From assembly GCA_003864495.1 (NCBI GenBank), contig ML133385.1:62001-126000 (forward strand): DNA of 64,000 nt, read 5' to 3'. Below the pieces are notes generated by a model that saw only the letters and a program-made list of their open reading frames with translations, was not told the DNA's origin and did not search any database. Position 1 is the first letter of the stretch. Each line of letters starts with the position of its first letter. The DNA is from Nemopilema nomurai. Lineage: Eukaryota > Cnidaria > Scyphozoa > Rhizostomeae > Rhizostomatidae. The translations under genes and the position numbers were made by a program. Of this stretch, positions 26,081 through 39,800 are shown piece after piece.

Positions 26081-27808
26081 GTAAGATGTCCGAATTATAT
26101 CCTTGTCCTGCGAGGTAAGATGCCACGCTTTTAATTGCGTAAGAATGTTGAAGCGAGTGAAAACATGCTGAGAAGAGAGTCTTCGTCTACTCCTGGATGA
26201 TAGTTTTAGAACCATGTATTGAAACATCCTTCAGGAAGCATTTATTCTTTTTTCGCAGTATTTGCTGCATTTATTTGGGTTTCACCGTCGAATTTGGGTT
26301 TCATTTATTTCTTAACACATTCATTTACACCCATATCATGTTCGTGGTACTAGTGTCGAGTGTTGTGGACATCCCCCCTCCCCCCACCCCCTTCCAATTG
26401 CTACAGCCCCCCTTCCAATTGTTACAGGGAGAATGCCGCCTCGATGCCATAATCTGAGTAGCCAGGCAAAAGATGAGCGCAAGAATTAATCTATTATCTC
26501 TGAGATATAAGTCCGAGAGAAAGTCCGAATCATCATGCAATAGGGTTGGGGTTTTTTGGCTGTTTGGCTGAACCCCTCCCCCCCCCCAAGAGTTGTCAAA
26601 CTGTAGTATCATTCCCCTATATTTGGGCAGCCACCCACCCCCACTATGAATTTCGTTCTTGAATCCAAGTACATTTTCTCCAGCCAAGTCCTTAATTTTC
26701 AAAGCATCCATGCAAACAAGTTGTTATTGTAAAGTACAGGCAAACGCAAAGGTGCCATGGAGCAGATGTTTCCTATCACTCAAAATGGTGCAAAACATTA
26801 GAGAGGCGGTCAGCCTTTGAAACATCCTTCGCACGGTCGGTGTTTTGCGCGGGATTTTTGGAATCCCTTCCGTAAACCGGGAAAACTAGCTTGACAAATA
26901 CATTTCACGTGATCAATGGCTTCTTTTTCATGTTTTCAATACCGTTGAGCGATCTTTTTCGTGTCTTCAAAGCCGTTGACCGATTAAATTATCCCACTGC
27001 GTACCGAATTGTGGGCGAGATTTCTCTGGTGTTTGTGTCTATGTGCATTTTGACATTGGAGCTGTTTTGGAGTATACTTATCGCTCACCCTCGCTCGTTT
27101 AAATCTTTAACTGGACCTTCTGCATTGACTTTTTTGCTATCTTGCTAGCCTTTTCAGAATGACCTCTCGCTGATCTTGAAAATCCGACTACTAGAATACA
27201 ACGCCGAATCTGCTGCTCAAAATCACTGCCCTTCTCGTAAGAATTTTTAGAGCTTCGATCAGATACAGAGAATAATAATGAATGCAAGGTGGTCAACTAA
27301 TCAACAAAAGAATCAACTAAACTTTCAAAGCAAATACAAAGTGAAAAATCCGTTTTAATTAACTATGAAGATTTATTAATAGATGTCTAATGACATAAAG
27401 CATGCAAAATGTTTTTAGAAGTATTGAAGATTCAATTATTAGTTTTGTGTCAAGGGTTCCGTGAATGTTTGCGTGGAATGGGTTCCGGAATTCTACTCGG
27501 CGCTTCTTTGATGGCCCAGGGAACTGCACTTTGTTTTGTGATTTTCTTTACGTGCACAATTCAAAGTCATATTACCTCACCAACGTACAATAATGCATTT
27601 TGTCTCGAGCAGTCCTGCAGCTGTTGCACAAGGCCATTAAGCGTTTAATTGCATTTTGAAAGATTGTACGGAGTTCTGAATGTGAGCACACCCAGTGATA
27701 TCTTAGAAACGACGTTGTTAAGTTCAATACTGGCTTTTCGACAAACAGTTAACGCCTCTTTCTGGCGTTCCCTCTTGAAACAGGGCAGCACTTGCTTATT
27801 ATGGGAAG

Positions 27809-27818
27809 TATAAAAATA
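27809..27818 (+). promoter_or_regulatory. TATA box ahead of ANKFN1 exon 1
   Basis: TATAAAAATA lies 82-91 bp upstream of the ATG at 27900, within GGAAGTATAAAAATAGC. Transcription would start near 27840 and give a 5' leader of about 60 bases. This supports 27900-28153 as a true first exon. It is a sequence match only. Confidence 0.5.
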
Positions 27819-27899
27819 GCTCGATCCATTCTGGGAGATGCTCCCTGAAGTACTGACCCAGTCAAGGGGAAGGCATTTTTCACATTCGAGACACGTGAA

Positions 27900-30800
27900 A
27901 TGAATTCCGCATTAAGAACAAATCAAATTCAACCATTCTATCCTGCGTGCTTTGATGGAGAAAGGATGAAAGTTTCGTTGGATATAAGCGTAGCCTTGCT
28001 CGCGTTGCAACGAGGCGCCTCTATGTCGATGGCAGATGGCTCGCTGATTGTCGGAAAGCTTGTGAAAGCACGTCCGTTCAGAAGCAAGGTCGGTGCCGTA
28101 ACGGAAGCACACAACAGCATGACTCACAATGCCTCTATACATGCAATGGCAATGTAAGTCTCTTCGCCGTCCCTGTTGTTGTGTTGTGTTGTTGTTGTTG
28201 TTGAAGTTTGATGTTTGTTGTTGATGTTGTTGATGTTGTTGTGTTGTTGCATTCGATCTGTATATTGACAGTCAGATTTGAATCGTGAAGATACAGGACG
28301 TTTTGACTTCTGTTTTCCACAGATCTGTCTAGGATTATGTCGCAATGAGATTTGCTGAGAAAGACACCTGCCTTATGTGGTCCACCATTGGTCTCGATCT
28401 TGCGAAAGAGTTTGCATTGATTAGCCAAGTTGATTTATTGGCACGCATCTAATCCGCGTAGATGGAATTTAGTTACCGATGCTTTCCTTAGAAACCTGCT
28501 TTCGATCAATTCGCGGTCTGATGACATTTATCCCAAACGAACACTGAAATTCCGCAACTTGCAAGCTGGCAATATGCTTTAGGCTTTTTTGGAACTTGCT
28601 ACGAACCAAGCAAGTTCAATTTTATATTCTTCTCGTATTTACACGAACTTAATCGTAACTGCTATTATTTTTCACGGCTGTTTTAGAATTTTCTTGCTTC
28701 CAAAGGAAGAGCCACTGCTTGTTCCAACTCATTCTTTCTGGTTCTACTTCTGTAAAGAGGCCTCAAAGAAAGACTAGATAAGTCTCCACAATTGCTTCCC
28801 TGTGTTCAAAACTTCCCCGTTTGTGTTTTATTGCACACACGGAAAACCAATTGGAGCAGCCCCTGCGTAGCGAACCCTATGACTGTAGCAATTGCAGAGA
28901 TATCACTGTTCACAATTCGTCTTTCTTTCAATTAGCAGCAAATTAGTTGGCTTGACCGATCGAGAACCACACCAAATCATGGGAAAATCTTTCATTCTGT
29001 CGCTTTTTCGTCTGCATTGATAATGTGCTCAACGTCTGTGCCAATCATCGGTTTGCAAAAATAGAAAATTGGACTAAACACAGTCGATTCTTGGTTTGGA
29101 AAGGAGTTCACTTGCCTCTGTTGCATGCAATAAAGTGGATCTTTCTCACCGCCATGTGATGTTTCCGCAATTTAAAGAGCTGATGACCATTTCAGGCGTG
29201 TATGGAATGAATAAACGTGTTACCGGAGAAATTTCGATGCTTTTTCTTCTGTTCAAAGGCGCATGTTTTCGCCAGGCATTGAATGATTTCAAGTTAATCA
29301 ACGACATAAGTTGCCCGGTTTTAAAATACACAGCAACTCAGTTCAATTCAATCCTGCACATAGATTTTTTAGTCAAAGTGATCACATGGTGGCCCCATCG
29401 TCTTGTATCACATCACACGAAGCGATATTTGAAGTGATCACATGAACATCTGCTGTTCTCAACCTTGATTGGATAGCTAAGAGTTTCTATTCTAGGTGGC
29501 CCAGTCCCCTGAGCTAAGCTGCGTTTTAACTCCGTTGATTTACTTTAATGCTTCTTGTCCAATTGCCTACTCATGTTGTCATTAAGAGACTTCTAAAGAA
29601 AAGAATGACTCCGATTTTATAAGGCGAGAGGGTCTCGTCTCTTTCTTTGCATCCATTTTGCTCATGAGCCATGCTGCAAGCTCCAGCGCAGGAGTTGAAC
29701 CTCGGTAGCAAAAGCCTACCCTTGGATTATTGCACGTGATCATAAAGCAGATCCAAAATTACACTATCCATTGCTAGAATGGATGTTTGATGTCCGATGT
29801 CACTCGCTCCATCCTCTGTTGTAAATGGTCTCACGTTTGTCTCATCCAGAGGGAAATCTCCAACATAATGCCGGCAGAGTCCTGAACCAGTTATAACCTT
29901 CCCCCGGCTGCATTTCTTATAATTTGAACCTACCTCATTACCAACTCAATACAATTTTTACAGCTGCTTTCATTGTTTAAAGTAAAAATTACTAATAAAT
30001 CTTTCTCAAATATGAAATTAACAGGCAAACTTTCCCCCGGCTCCCAGCCCTAGATCCGCCAACTTTTCTGGACTCTGTATACTGGGGTTTGATTAGAATT
30101 TTCCTTGTAATTGAATGCCGGCTTGCTTTCTTTCATGCATTTTAATCGTTTTTAGTGCGTTGTTTTTCCACATTTTAACCCAGTCGTACAGAAAGTTGAA
30201 AGGCCGCCGAGAGAGTACAGTAGTTTCTCGCATATAAAAACACAGTTTTAAGAAACACAGACCCTAATTCGAAACACGGTCCTTTGCAAAACAGAACAAG
30301 GTATTAATCATTCTAAACTGGTCAAATGAAATGGAATTTTGAATGCAAACTAAGCAAAAAGCACTTTTCGGGAATATTTTCAGCGTTTCCTAATGACAAA
30401 TACAAATTAGAATAGTATGTGGCACTTTATCACCGCCATTGAGCTTGTCTTTGAGTAGATGATCTGTAGCATAATATGGTTTTTGTATAAGAAACATCAC
30501 CCTGATGTGTATCTGCGGGACACTACTGTATCACGGGAGAATCAATGCAAGCAAAGTCAAGGGCTTGCATTAATAGAAACTATTCCAGCTTAAAGTACCA
30601 CTCTGTCGCAAAAATAGGTTATTTGGCAATGCTGGTAGCAATACAACCAACATGGCCACGCCAGGAACGAAGTATCCTTTTGAAAGCGAGGACGTTTTAA
30701 CAAAAACTACTAAAAAATTTCCCAGACTCAATCGAGCATGTGGTTTCCGGTGAAAAGCTTTTTATTTCGGCGATTCAGAAGCAGATGCTGCAGCACGTTA

Positions 30801-33800
30801 TTAAGAAATTTTGACAAGCTATCTATTTGTCAGCCCTTTTAGGTTGTTTTGATATCTGTCACAGCTTCTCGTAAGTCAAACGGTGCTCTTTTTAGCTCCC
30901 TCTGCCATTAACCTTTCAGACAATACCAGATAAAGCCGCTTTTTCTAACATTTTCTCTCCATGCCGGTGCTAGCGAGGGTGTTAAAACGCCTAAATTCGC
31001 ACTGATAGCTAATCTTATTTCAATTTTGAGCAGTTGCTTGACCTTCTATCGGTGGACATGACTCATTTGAACAATGTAGCAAAGATAAATTTCTACAACA
31101 ACGTTGTCCTTTTTCAAATTGTGGCTTTTGGTCCAGCTTTCATCACTATTAGCCCCTCCCATAAATGGCTGAATAAGCGCCTCAATTCGTCATATTTGGT
31201 ACTTCTTTACGTCAACACGGCCTTCGCAGAGTTATACGCAGCAATTACCGCACGCGTGGTTTGCGGTCCTGTTGCGTGGCTTTCCCAAGGAATGGGAATT
31301 GCGGTAGGCCAATTTTTCACGATATCAAAAATGAATACACCTTTTTGAAAAATGATATCTCTGTATCTCAGCGAACAATATGCTGAATTCTTCCAATTGT
31401 CCGGCAGAAGACAGAAGTTCATTCCCGTTGACTTCTCGGCAGCCCATTTCTTATTCAATGGCAGTTTCCTGTAGGGTGTTTAGAACACGTATCTGAGATT
31501 TCCGATTGCTTCTATTTTGAACACAAACGCCTACCATTTGTGCAAATCAACGGAGTGAGTATGTACGTTGGCGATTCAAAAGCCCATTCGACTTGGATGT
31601 CGTGATCAACAAGGCCGGAGCTATGATTGAAAGCACGGCAAAAGAACAGCTTGGCCGGCGCGTCGGTCTTACGACGATTTGCGAGGAGCGAAGTGTCGAT
31701 GCTTTCTCGTTATTCTCCCAAGTCAAAGTGTCTTTGTAAGTTGCTTGGATTCTAGTTTGTAGAATAACCTGAATCCCGCTTTTATTTATTCTTTGTGTGT
31801 CTGTTTTTGTTTTGGAAGGCCTTCTGTGAATTCGACTTCTCTTTGGTTCGGTTCGTTAGATTTGGCAACCGCGAACTGAGTCGGTCCTTCGACAGTGTGT
31901 TCTTAGCTTTGCAGTCGTGTGTGTGTTGACGCCAAACTGTGAAAGTATGCTGTCTAGCGACTAGCTAGAGTTGCAGTTCGTTTGGGGGCTCCATGTTCTG
32001 CTTGGGGAGCTGTTGTCCCTTTTAGGCTCTGCAAAACTTTTGGTTGCGCGAGTGGATCTTGTACGGAGCTACGAACTTCTTTTTGCTAGTTTTTGGCACG
32101 ATTTAAATCAACTGCAAATCATCCATTTGGGCTCCCAATTTATTCTTGTTTAACACTATTGAGTTCACAAAGTTTGAACTTTTCGAGATATTAAATTAAC
32201 AGAACAATATCTTTAGTAGGGAAGTTCAAGGTTCTGTTGGTAAATCCTAGAAATTCAAGGAGATGAGAATGCCCTGAAAATTGATAACTTTGTCATTTTT
32301 TCTGTTAAACAGAGTAAATGGCGTAGGAAATCCGCATAAATGGTCTGTGATATTCACGTAATTTTCCTGCCATAAACAAAGTCTTCTGTCTGATTCCGTT
32401 TTACTTGCACCCTTATAAATAATCGCCCACTCATCTCCAGTCAAGCGTGCACATGCGCAGTTTTCCAGCTTCTGATACCGATAGAACACGGAAGAACGCC
32501 TGAATAATGTCATGGCACTGGAGCACTGGAGCAATAAACTGCTGGGTTAACTTACTAGGGAAGATGGCACCGTTCACATTTTTACCAGGCAACTTGCAGA
32601 AATGAAAGGAATAAGTGGGAGGCAAGAGGCCTCCTTGTCTGTGAAAAAAACGGAACAGTAATTTGAGCATCTGTAGGCCTAGTCATTTTATAAATCTTAG
32701 ATGTAGAGCAACGAATAAGTTACTTCAAGGGAAAGCATAATAAAAAACGAGATCACGAGCAATGCTGGTGAAACTTACATTGTGATGTTTTTAACACTGT
32801 ACGGGTCGAGGGAAACAAAGAGCGAATGCAATTTAAAAGGCGGAGCAAGAGTCTAGTTGGTTGGCTAGGGTGATGCACCGCTCGGTGCCTAAGCCCTGTT
32901 GAACTCACATCATTCCTATAGGTCTTTGAAGGGGACTGGTTACTAGAAACAGGCTAATGTTGTCCTGTTTGACGGCAGTCTATGATTTGGTTGTGGGCCG
33001 AACTGTGTAAATAGGCCTATGTCATATGGGTGAAATCTTGTGGCATTCTTATGGCAGATGCGAAATCAGTGGGTGCTACGGTATCTGTGCCATGGGTTAA
33101 GGCACAGCCTGGCTTGCCCGCTTAGGGCGGGTTTGCCTTGTGCCATACCATGCTAAGAACTGATACAAAGTTTAGCCGGAGAATTCCCGTCTAATTGCAC
33201 ATATGGCTTTATTTACATGCTAGCATCTGCCAACTCTCCACTCCGATTGGGTATACACGTTTTTTTAAGGAACCTACCCCAAGGCCTAGTTCCAAAAGTT
33301 CCGTATTCGAAGACCTCAAGTCATCAGATTTCAGTACCAAGAGTTCCTTAAAAGGTCCTTAATTTTCACTGCAAATTAATAAGCCTTAACACTTAATAGA
33401 GGGAGGGGCGAGATAGACTATGCGAAAATTACTCAATAAAGCACTTGACACACGAATAGCAAACAATATATGCGAGTATTGGCTGCAAATGAATGGAACG
33501 GGCTTTTTAGCTCTTGATGCTTGCAGTTTAAAAGATTTTCTAATCGAAAAGTTCCTTAGGGATTTCGTTTTTAGTAGTATAAGTTCTTTATATATTTCGG
33601 CCTACTTCATGTAGGTTTCTTATAAAGTGGTTCCTTATGAAAAAAGCGTGTAATCGTTGAAGCAGCGGAGAAAAACCAGTGCTTTTGTTTTAGTGTTACC
33701 AAAGAAAACCTGTATCCTCGGGTAACCTTTTTGATGAATCTAAGTCAATACTCAATCACCAGTTACAAATCTTTCCAGTGTTCAAAGTCGATATATGGGA

Positions 33801-36800
33801 CAGTCTCAAACGAACACAAAATACTCTGATTTCGTCTTCTCCAACATGACGCGTCTCATATTTTGGTAACAGACTCTGTCTTAAGGGCCTTTGGAAATAT
33901 GAAGCCGCTTCCATTCAGATTGGACAGTAGCTTGCCTTAGCCCTCTCTTTGATTTGCTTTGAACGACGATTCAAGATTCGATTTGTTCCATTGCAGTTTG
34001 CGCAGACGTGCCAACAGTTTGGACCACATCCCGTCTCCGTCCACAAGCCCCACCTCGTTTCGGAAGAACTTCCATTACAGCCCAGTGGAATCACCCAGGC
34101 CCTCCTTCAACCGGACCATCTCGTTGTCGCAGAGGTCACCGTTCCGCAAAAGAACTGCCTTTACAGAACCAGAGTCGACGCTGCTAGGTAAGCTTTCACA
34201 TAGGCCAACCTTCCTTCCAAGGGACCAATCACAACATTCACAACAGACTAGCCAGTGGCTGTTTGGGGGGAGGGGTGCATGGCCCCTGGCCACGCGCTTT
34301 TGGTAACCCAGAAAGGGCCCCGCACCTAAGAAAAATTGAAAAGGCACTACCTTGAGGCATAACAATTTTGACGGAAAAGAACTTGGAGAATAATCTTGGG
34401 TGACAAAAAACTTTCAAGCAAGGGCCCCGCAGATGATTTCGGCCCCGGGCCTCGAAAACCCTATAACCGCCATTGCGACTAGTTATTCGAGTTTATTGAA
34501 AAATCAGCAAAAAGTTTACCCTTAATAGTTTATAGCATAGCATATAGTTTTTTTCATCGGAAGCTGGGATTGAATTGTATGTCACCATTCTTTTATTTTT
34601 ATAGCTACCATGGAGCGGTATAATGGATTAAAAACATTTGGGTTACAGTTAAAAAGACCCAATTGATCTAATGATAACTGATTCCAACAGAATACAGGTT
34701 TTGATTCTCATGCCAAAGGAATGAATAGGTCAACAAACATACATATTCGAATGTGAATTAATTTATCCAGCAGATGTAGTCTTCGCTTTGGTTTTCAATC
34801 AAAGATGTTGTCCAACACTATGCGAGTGTACCAACAACGCATACATTAAACTGAAGTTACATTTTTCGCACTCTAACGCGCCAGTTTCATTTAATAAAGC
34901 GTGGGCGATGTTTGATGTATTTGAGCAAAAGCTGCGGACAGCAAAATTTATCAAATGTAGCCGACGTAGGTTACAGCTGCCCTATGCCATTAAGGATGTT
35001 GGGTTAAGTAGTCTACCATGGGTTTGACCAGAGTCCAGAAAAGTTTTTAAACTTCCTCCAGAATAAACATTCTAGAAGGAAAACCTTCCTCGCAAAACGA
35101 TAGAAAGTGGACGTGGCCTAGTTGTGTCATAGAAGCTCCTATTGGTTTTCTAGGACCTTCCTCCGGCCGTAATGTTTTCCTGACTCTGGGTTTGACTACT
35201 ACAAGTCATTCAAAATTTTGTTACATTGTACAAATACTGCTAAATAGCTTTTTCTAAAGTTTTGTTCGATTTTTGCAAACTTTCAAGAATTGTTCCTTCT
35301 GTTTCTACGCGAATTCAAAAGGCTGAAGGCGTGCTTGGTAATTTTGGTCATTTGACCTTGTCAATCCCCATATATTTCGATCGCTTGTCCGAGTATCCTG
35401 TTGGTGATGGTAATCTTCGCTCTTGTTTTTGCACCAAGCACTTACTCGATTCCGAAATTTAACCCTCTAGTTTTTACATCAAAGGTCTTAAAGATCAAAG
35501 ACCGCGGAGCTTCAAAAGACACAAAAATGCTATGGAGGGTGAGATACACTCGCTTGTTTATAGCATATATTCTTTTTTCATGTTCCGTTGATTTTTACTT
35601 TTCATTTTTATTATTATTTCGTGCATTATTTGTGTTGTTTTGCCATCTCTGTTGTCTTAGTCTTATTCAGTATGTTTCCTTTATAACGGTGTACTGAATG
35701 AGAAGGAATACAATACGCTGCCCCAACACCACCAACCAACCCCCACCCCCCCACACACGGCACTGCATTATAAGTTGTCATTTCATTTTCGCTAAGCGTG
35801 ATTTTCTTATCCCTTTTCGCGTTTTCTTTGTTTACTCAAATATCAGTTTCTTTCTTCGATATATTGTATGATGTTTTAAATGCAGCATCAGCATAGTTTT
35901 AAATGACTCGAGTCACTGTCACATTTTTGCTTATGTTTGTTAGTTGCACCAATGCTCCATTGTAACCTTATTCTTTGATGATCGAAGTCGAAATGAAGTA
36001 GAATTCAGCCCCGCACTGCAAGTCCACCAAAGATGGCGATTAGATGATTTATTTTAGGCATTAAATGTTGGTGAGACAAGGACATGACAACGTACATGAC
36101 CTGGAACATCTGCCTCAAGACATTTCGTTTGTGTAAATAGGAACCTTTGCAATCCACCGATCACAGAATTGCTATAGATGGAATCCCTTTCATCGCAGCT
36201 TGTCGCAAAGGCGGCTAACCACTCGCAAAGAACTACACAATACGATTTTTCTTGTCTCATAGCATTAAATAACTTTCAATTTTCGGAGTCGGGCCACAAA
36301 CGTTTTTCGCAAGATTATATCCTGATAAATACTGACCCCGTGACGTTTCCCTGTGAAGTTTCTTGTCAGATCCAGATAAACGTGGGAATAATTTTGTGCA
36401 AAGATAGGCAAGAATTTTTTCAAGGTTTTTTCGTTTTGCGTTAACACTTTGAAGTTTCATTTGCATCTGTGTATAATCCTGCTCTTAAGTTTAAGAACAT
36501 CGATCTAAAGAGGAGCGCTAGAGCTAGTGGATACCTTACCTTTTGTACTTCAAGATACCTTTTGTAGCCGAAGAAAACGTTGTATAGTCAAGAATATCAG
36601 ACAAAGTCTTCAAAGTCAGCGAAAGATGTTAGAGAGCTGGAGTTATCTTAAATTATTTTAGCGGAGGTCTTTGACTATCTAGATGTTACATATCTAGCCA
36701 TTTTATGGCTGCCCTTGAGAACAAAGGTCTTTACGTTTGACTCATTTCGCAGTTGTATACAGAGAATCGAAATTTGGCAGGTCCGTTGTTGTTCAAACCT

Positions 36801-39800
36801 TTTCGTAGTTTTACTGTCTTTAAAACGATCTTTAAGTCTACATGCTTGTGTCAGCAGTAGCCCTTAATAAAACTCAGCGGCGGCGACGACAACAACAACA
36901 ACAACAACAACAACATATAAAATGTTTTACATCAACAACAACAACAGCAACAACAACAACATTAAAAGTTACGTTTATTTTTAAGCCCTGTTTGATGCGA
37001 TCGAAAGGCAAGACACGGAAGAGGTGAGGAAAATCATGCAGCAACCAGACGTAAAGATCAACGAGTACGTATCCTGGCCTATTCGTTTCATTTGACTGCC
37101 ATCACAGATTAGGGAAAGGGCAGAAGGGACACTCGCGTCGGCACCCTTTGCAGTTTTGTTTCTGTAGTCTGACATAATTAACCTCCATTTCGAACTGATA
37201 TAACAGTAAGAGTTACAAAGAATTAGCCTGGCTAACCTCGTTTTCGAGCTGGCCTGTATACAAAACGTTTCTTAATATCAAAAACGTAAAGTGTCCCCTC
37301 TGTCTATCCTTATTCAGTACTTCAACGTAGAAATCGCCTTAGTTGATCTTACATAATCAATCCAGCCGGACCATTAGCTTACTTCCAATCATTCTGGACA
37401 GGCCATCGACTCTCTCCCCCTGCAATTCTTCATGGCGCATGATTACTGCAGTTTCTCTTAACACAATTTCGTTTTGCAACCTCTCTTAGCTTGAATTCGG
37501 ATGATTTCACGCCACTTGACGTTGCCCTGCTAAGAGGAGATCTAGACACAGCCAAGCTCTTGCTTCATTTTGGTGCCACTGAAAACCCAGCATGTAAGTG
37601 CGCAAACCTTGCGAAGTGTTTGCTTCAAAGGAAACAGTAATTTATATTCAGTCATATTGTGTCTGATTTGATAGAGTTTTGAGGCCTAAAGACCCGAGAA
37701 ATCTTTGCATTTATGTAACACCGTCGCTATAACACTGCAGAGCCACAGTTTTTTTTACATTTTTACAAGATTTTTACAATTGAAATCGTATTGTTAATTA
37801 GTTTCAAAAGTTCCGAAGGTTTTCAATGTTGCATGCAAATTTTTGATAATGGATATTTTCACCTAGAGTTTTGGTCAAAAAGTCTAGCTCTAGAAATTTG
37901 ATGAAGTGATTTAGATATAGTAGTAGACTAAATTTTCTTTGCCAGCAATCTTTGAACTTTCAAGTAAAAATCATGTATATCGGCATTTGATTGCAACCAC
38001 ATACATTGATTTTTAAAGTGCAGCATTTGTGAAGGTTCAGGCAATTTTTATAAAAGTTTTATGTTAGATTTGAATATATTTTTGACTGCATATGATCTAT
38101 ACAATTTATGTCTTAGATTTGATAAAGTTGATTGATCATAACTATTTACTTATCACAGTTGTAAACGCTGAGATAAGAGCTGAGAAATTGGAGGCCTTGA
38201 TAACGCATGCTGACAGGAAGGTCAACGATTTCACGGCTAGCATCGTGAATTGCACTGCCGATATCAAGGTTTCTATAAAGCATTAACTCGTGATATTTAA
38301 GTTTTGTGTAAAGTCGTTTTTCTAAGTCTGATGTCTTGAGAATGTCAGTTTCAAAATATTTAATTTGAGGTGATGGATATCGTTTTGATAGGAAATTTTT
38401 TAGATAGGAAACATTTCTCAAGCGAAAGTTTTTATTTACTGTATTGTTTAGTAATGTCTCTCATTTTTGTTATTTAATGTCAGTCATTAGTCATTTTTGT
38501 CAGATCTTGTGATTTTTGTCAGATCTTGTCAATTTTGTCAGATCTTGTCATTTTTGTCAGATCTTGTCATTTTCGGCCTGGGTCAGGTGTAACGACCAAT
38601 TGAATCGTTTTAGGAAAGCGAAAGGCAATTGCGAGAATGGGAGTGGAGGCTTTACACACTGCGGCTTATGCACAATACACTAATCAACACGGGTAAGGCG
38701 TTTGTATTTCAAGATACACTGATGATTATATCTGTCATTTATATTTTATGTACATAATATACGTATATACGTATTCTACGTGTTTACGCTTCCAAGTTCT
38801 GGGACTGAGGCTCGTTGATGCATTACTTGCATTTTTGGCTGAAGCCAAAGACCCGTGCTGTACAGTTGTAATCATCTGCTAAGCAATTCACTCCATCTGC
38901 CCGCAGACCCTCCATGCCAAGGACCAGTCGTGTCAGCGGCTCCGTTGTCTGACCAATCAGTGATCGTCATTATAACTCCCGGCAAGCATAGCAGGAAGGA
39001 CCTGATTACCAAATACAAAAGTAAGTGTCTAGCTTTTTGTGAAACATGCTGCGTTGTTCTTCCCACTATTCATTCTTTTGCTTAGTTGCAGGGGTCAAAT
39101 ATGCCACATCGTTGTAGCTATTATCGGTTGATATTAAAATGCCGCCTCTAGACGTTTGTTTGAAGAATTAGCTGGTAGTCATTAGCAACCCTTGGGAGAA
39201 GGTTTAGGCCGGAATAACGCAACGCGTGGGCACGTCGTGGGTTGCCTGGTGTGGCCCACGTTTAGACCAACGCTGTTTGAAATCACTTTTTCCATCATGT
39301 ATTTATCTCAGTTGCAGAGAAGTTCTCATTATCACGCGTACAACGAAAGCGCGCGCATTTGCTGACGCCATAAACCTGTGTCCATACCTTTATCACGTGT
39401 CCAGGCCTTATTGCAAATTACGCCAGATTTGTTTGAAAATTTAAAATTTCTACCGCTCACATTCCAAAAAAACCGGGAAGAGGGCAGATGACAAACACGG
39501 CAGGCGCAGCTTCATAACTCAACATATTGAGATGTTCTTTTTGGGTTTGATATATTCTGAAAAAGTCACATGGCGAAAGGAGGAAATATTTCCAGGCACT
39601 ACAACACGAAGTATTCCTTCTAGATAAAACTGAAGCATTCCCCCAAACTCAAGCCCCTCAGCATTTTGATTTTTTAGCATTAAAAGTCAATGTAGTCTTC
39701 TTTTTCAATTTATTGGTCTTCTTTAGAGCCTTTAAATATTTATAAAAATATTTTATGTTGTTTTCGATGTTAATTTTTTAGTATTCTTTGGCAATTTTCA

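Larger units (their letters stand above)
28154..33996 (+). other. ANKFN1 intron 1 (5.8 kb)
   Basis: It holds a GTT repeat at 28175-28249, MITEs at 30218-30528 and 33256-33650, and a candidate alternative first exon at 31623-31735. Other open frames (28589-28777, 29096-29437, 31034-31348) show no recognisable motif and overlap frames on the other strand. Confidence 0.6.

Noticed and set aside
28135..28428. Asn/Thr-rich minus-strand frame
   Set aside because: It is the complement of the GTT microsatellite in ANKFN1 intron 1.
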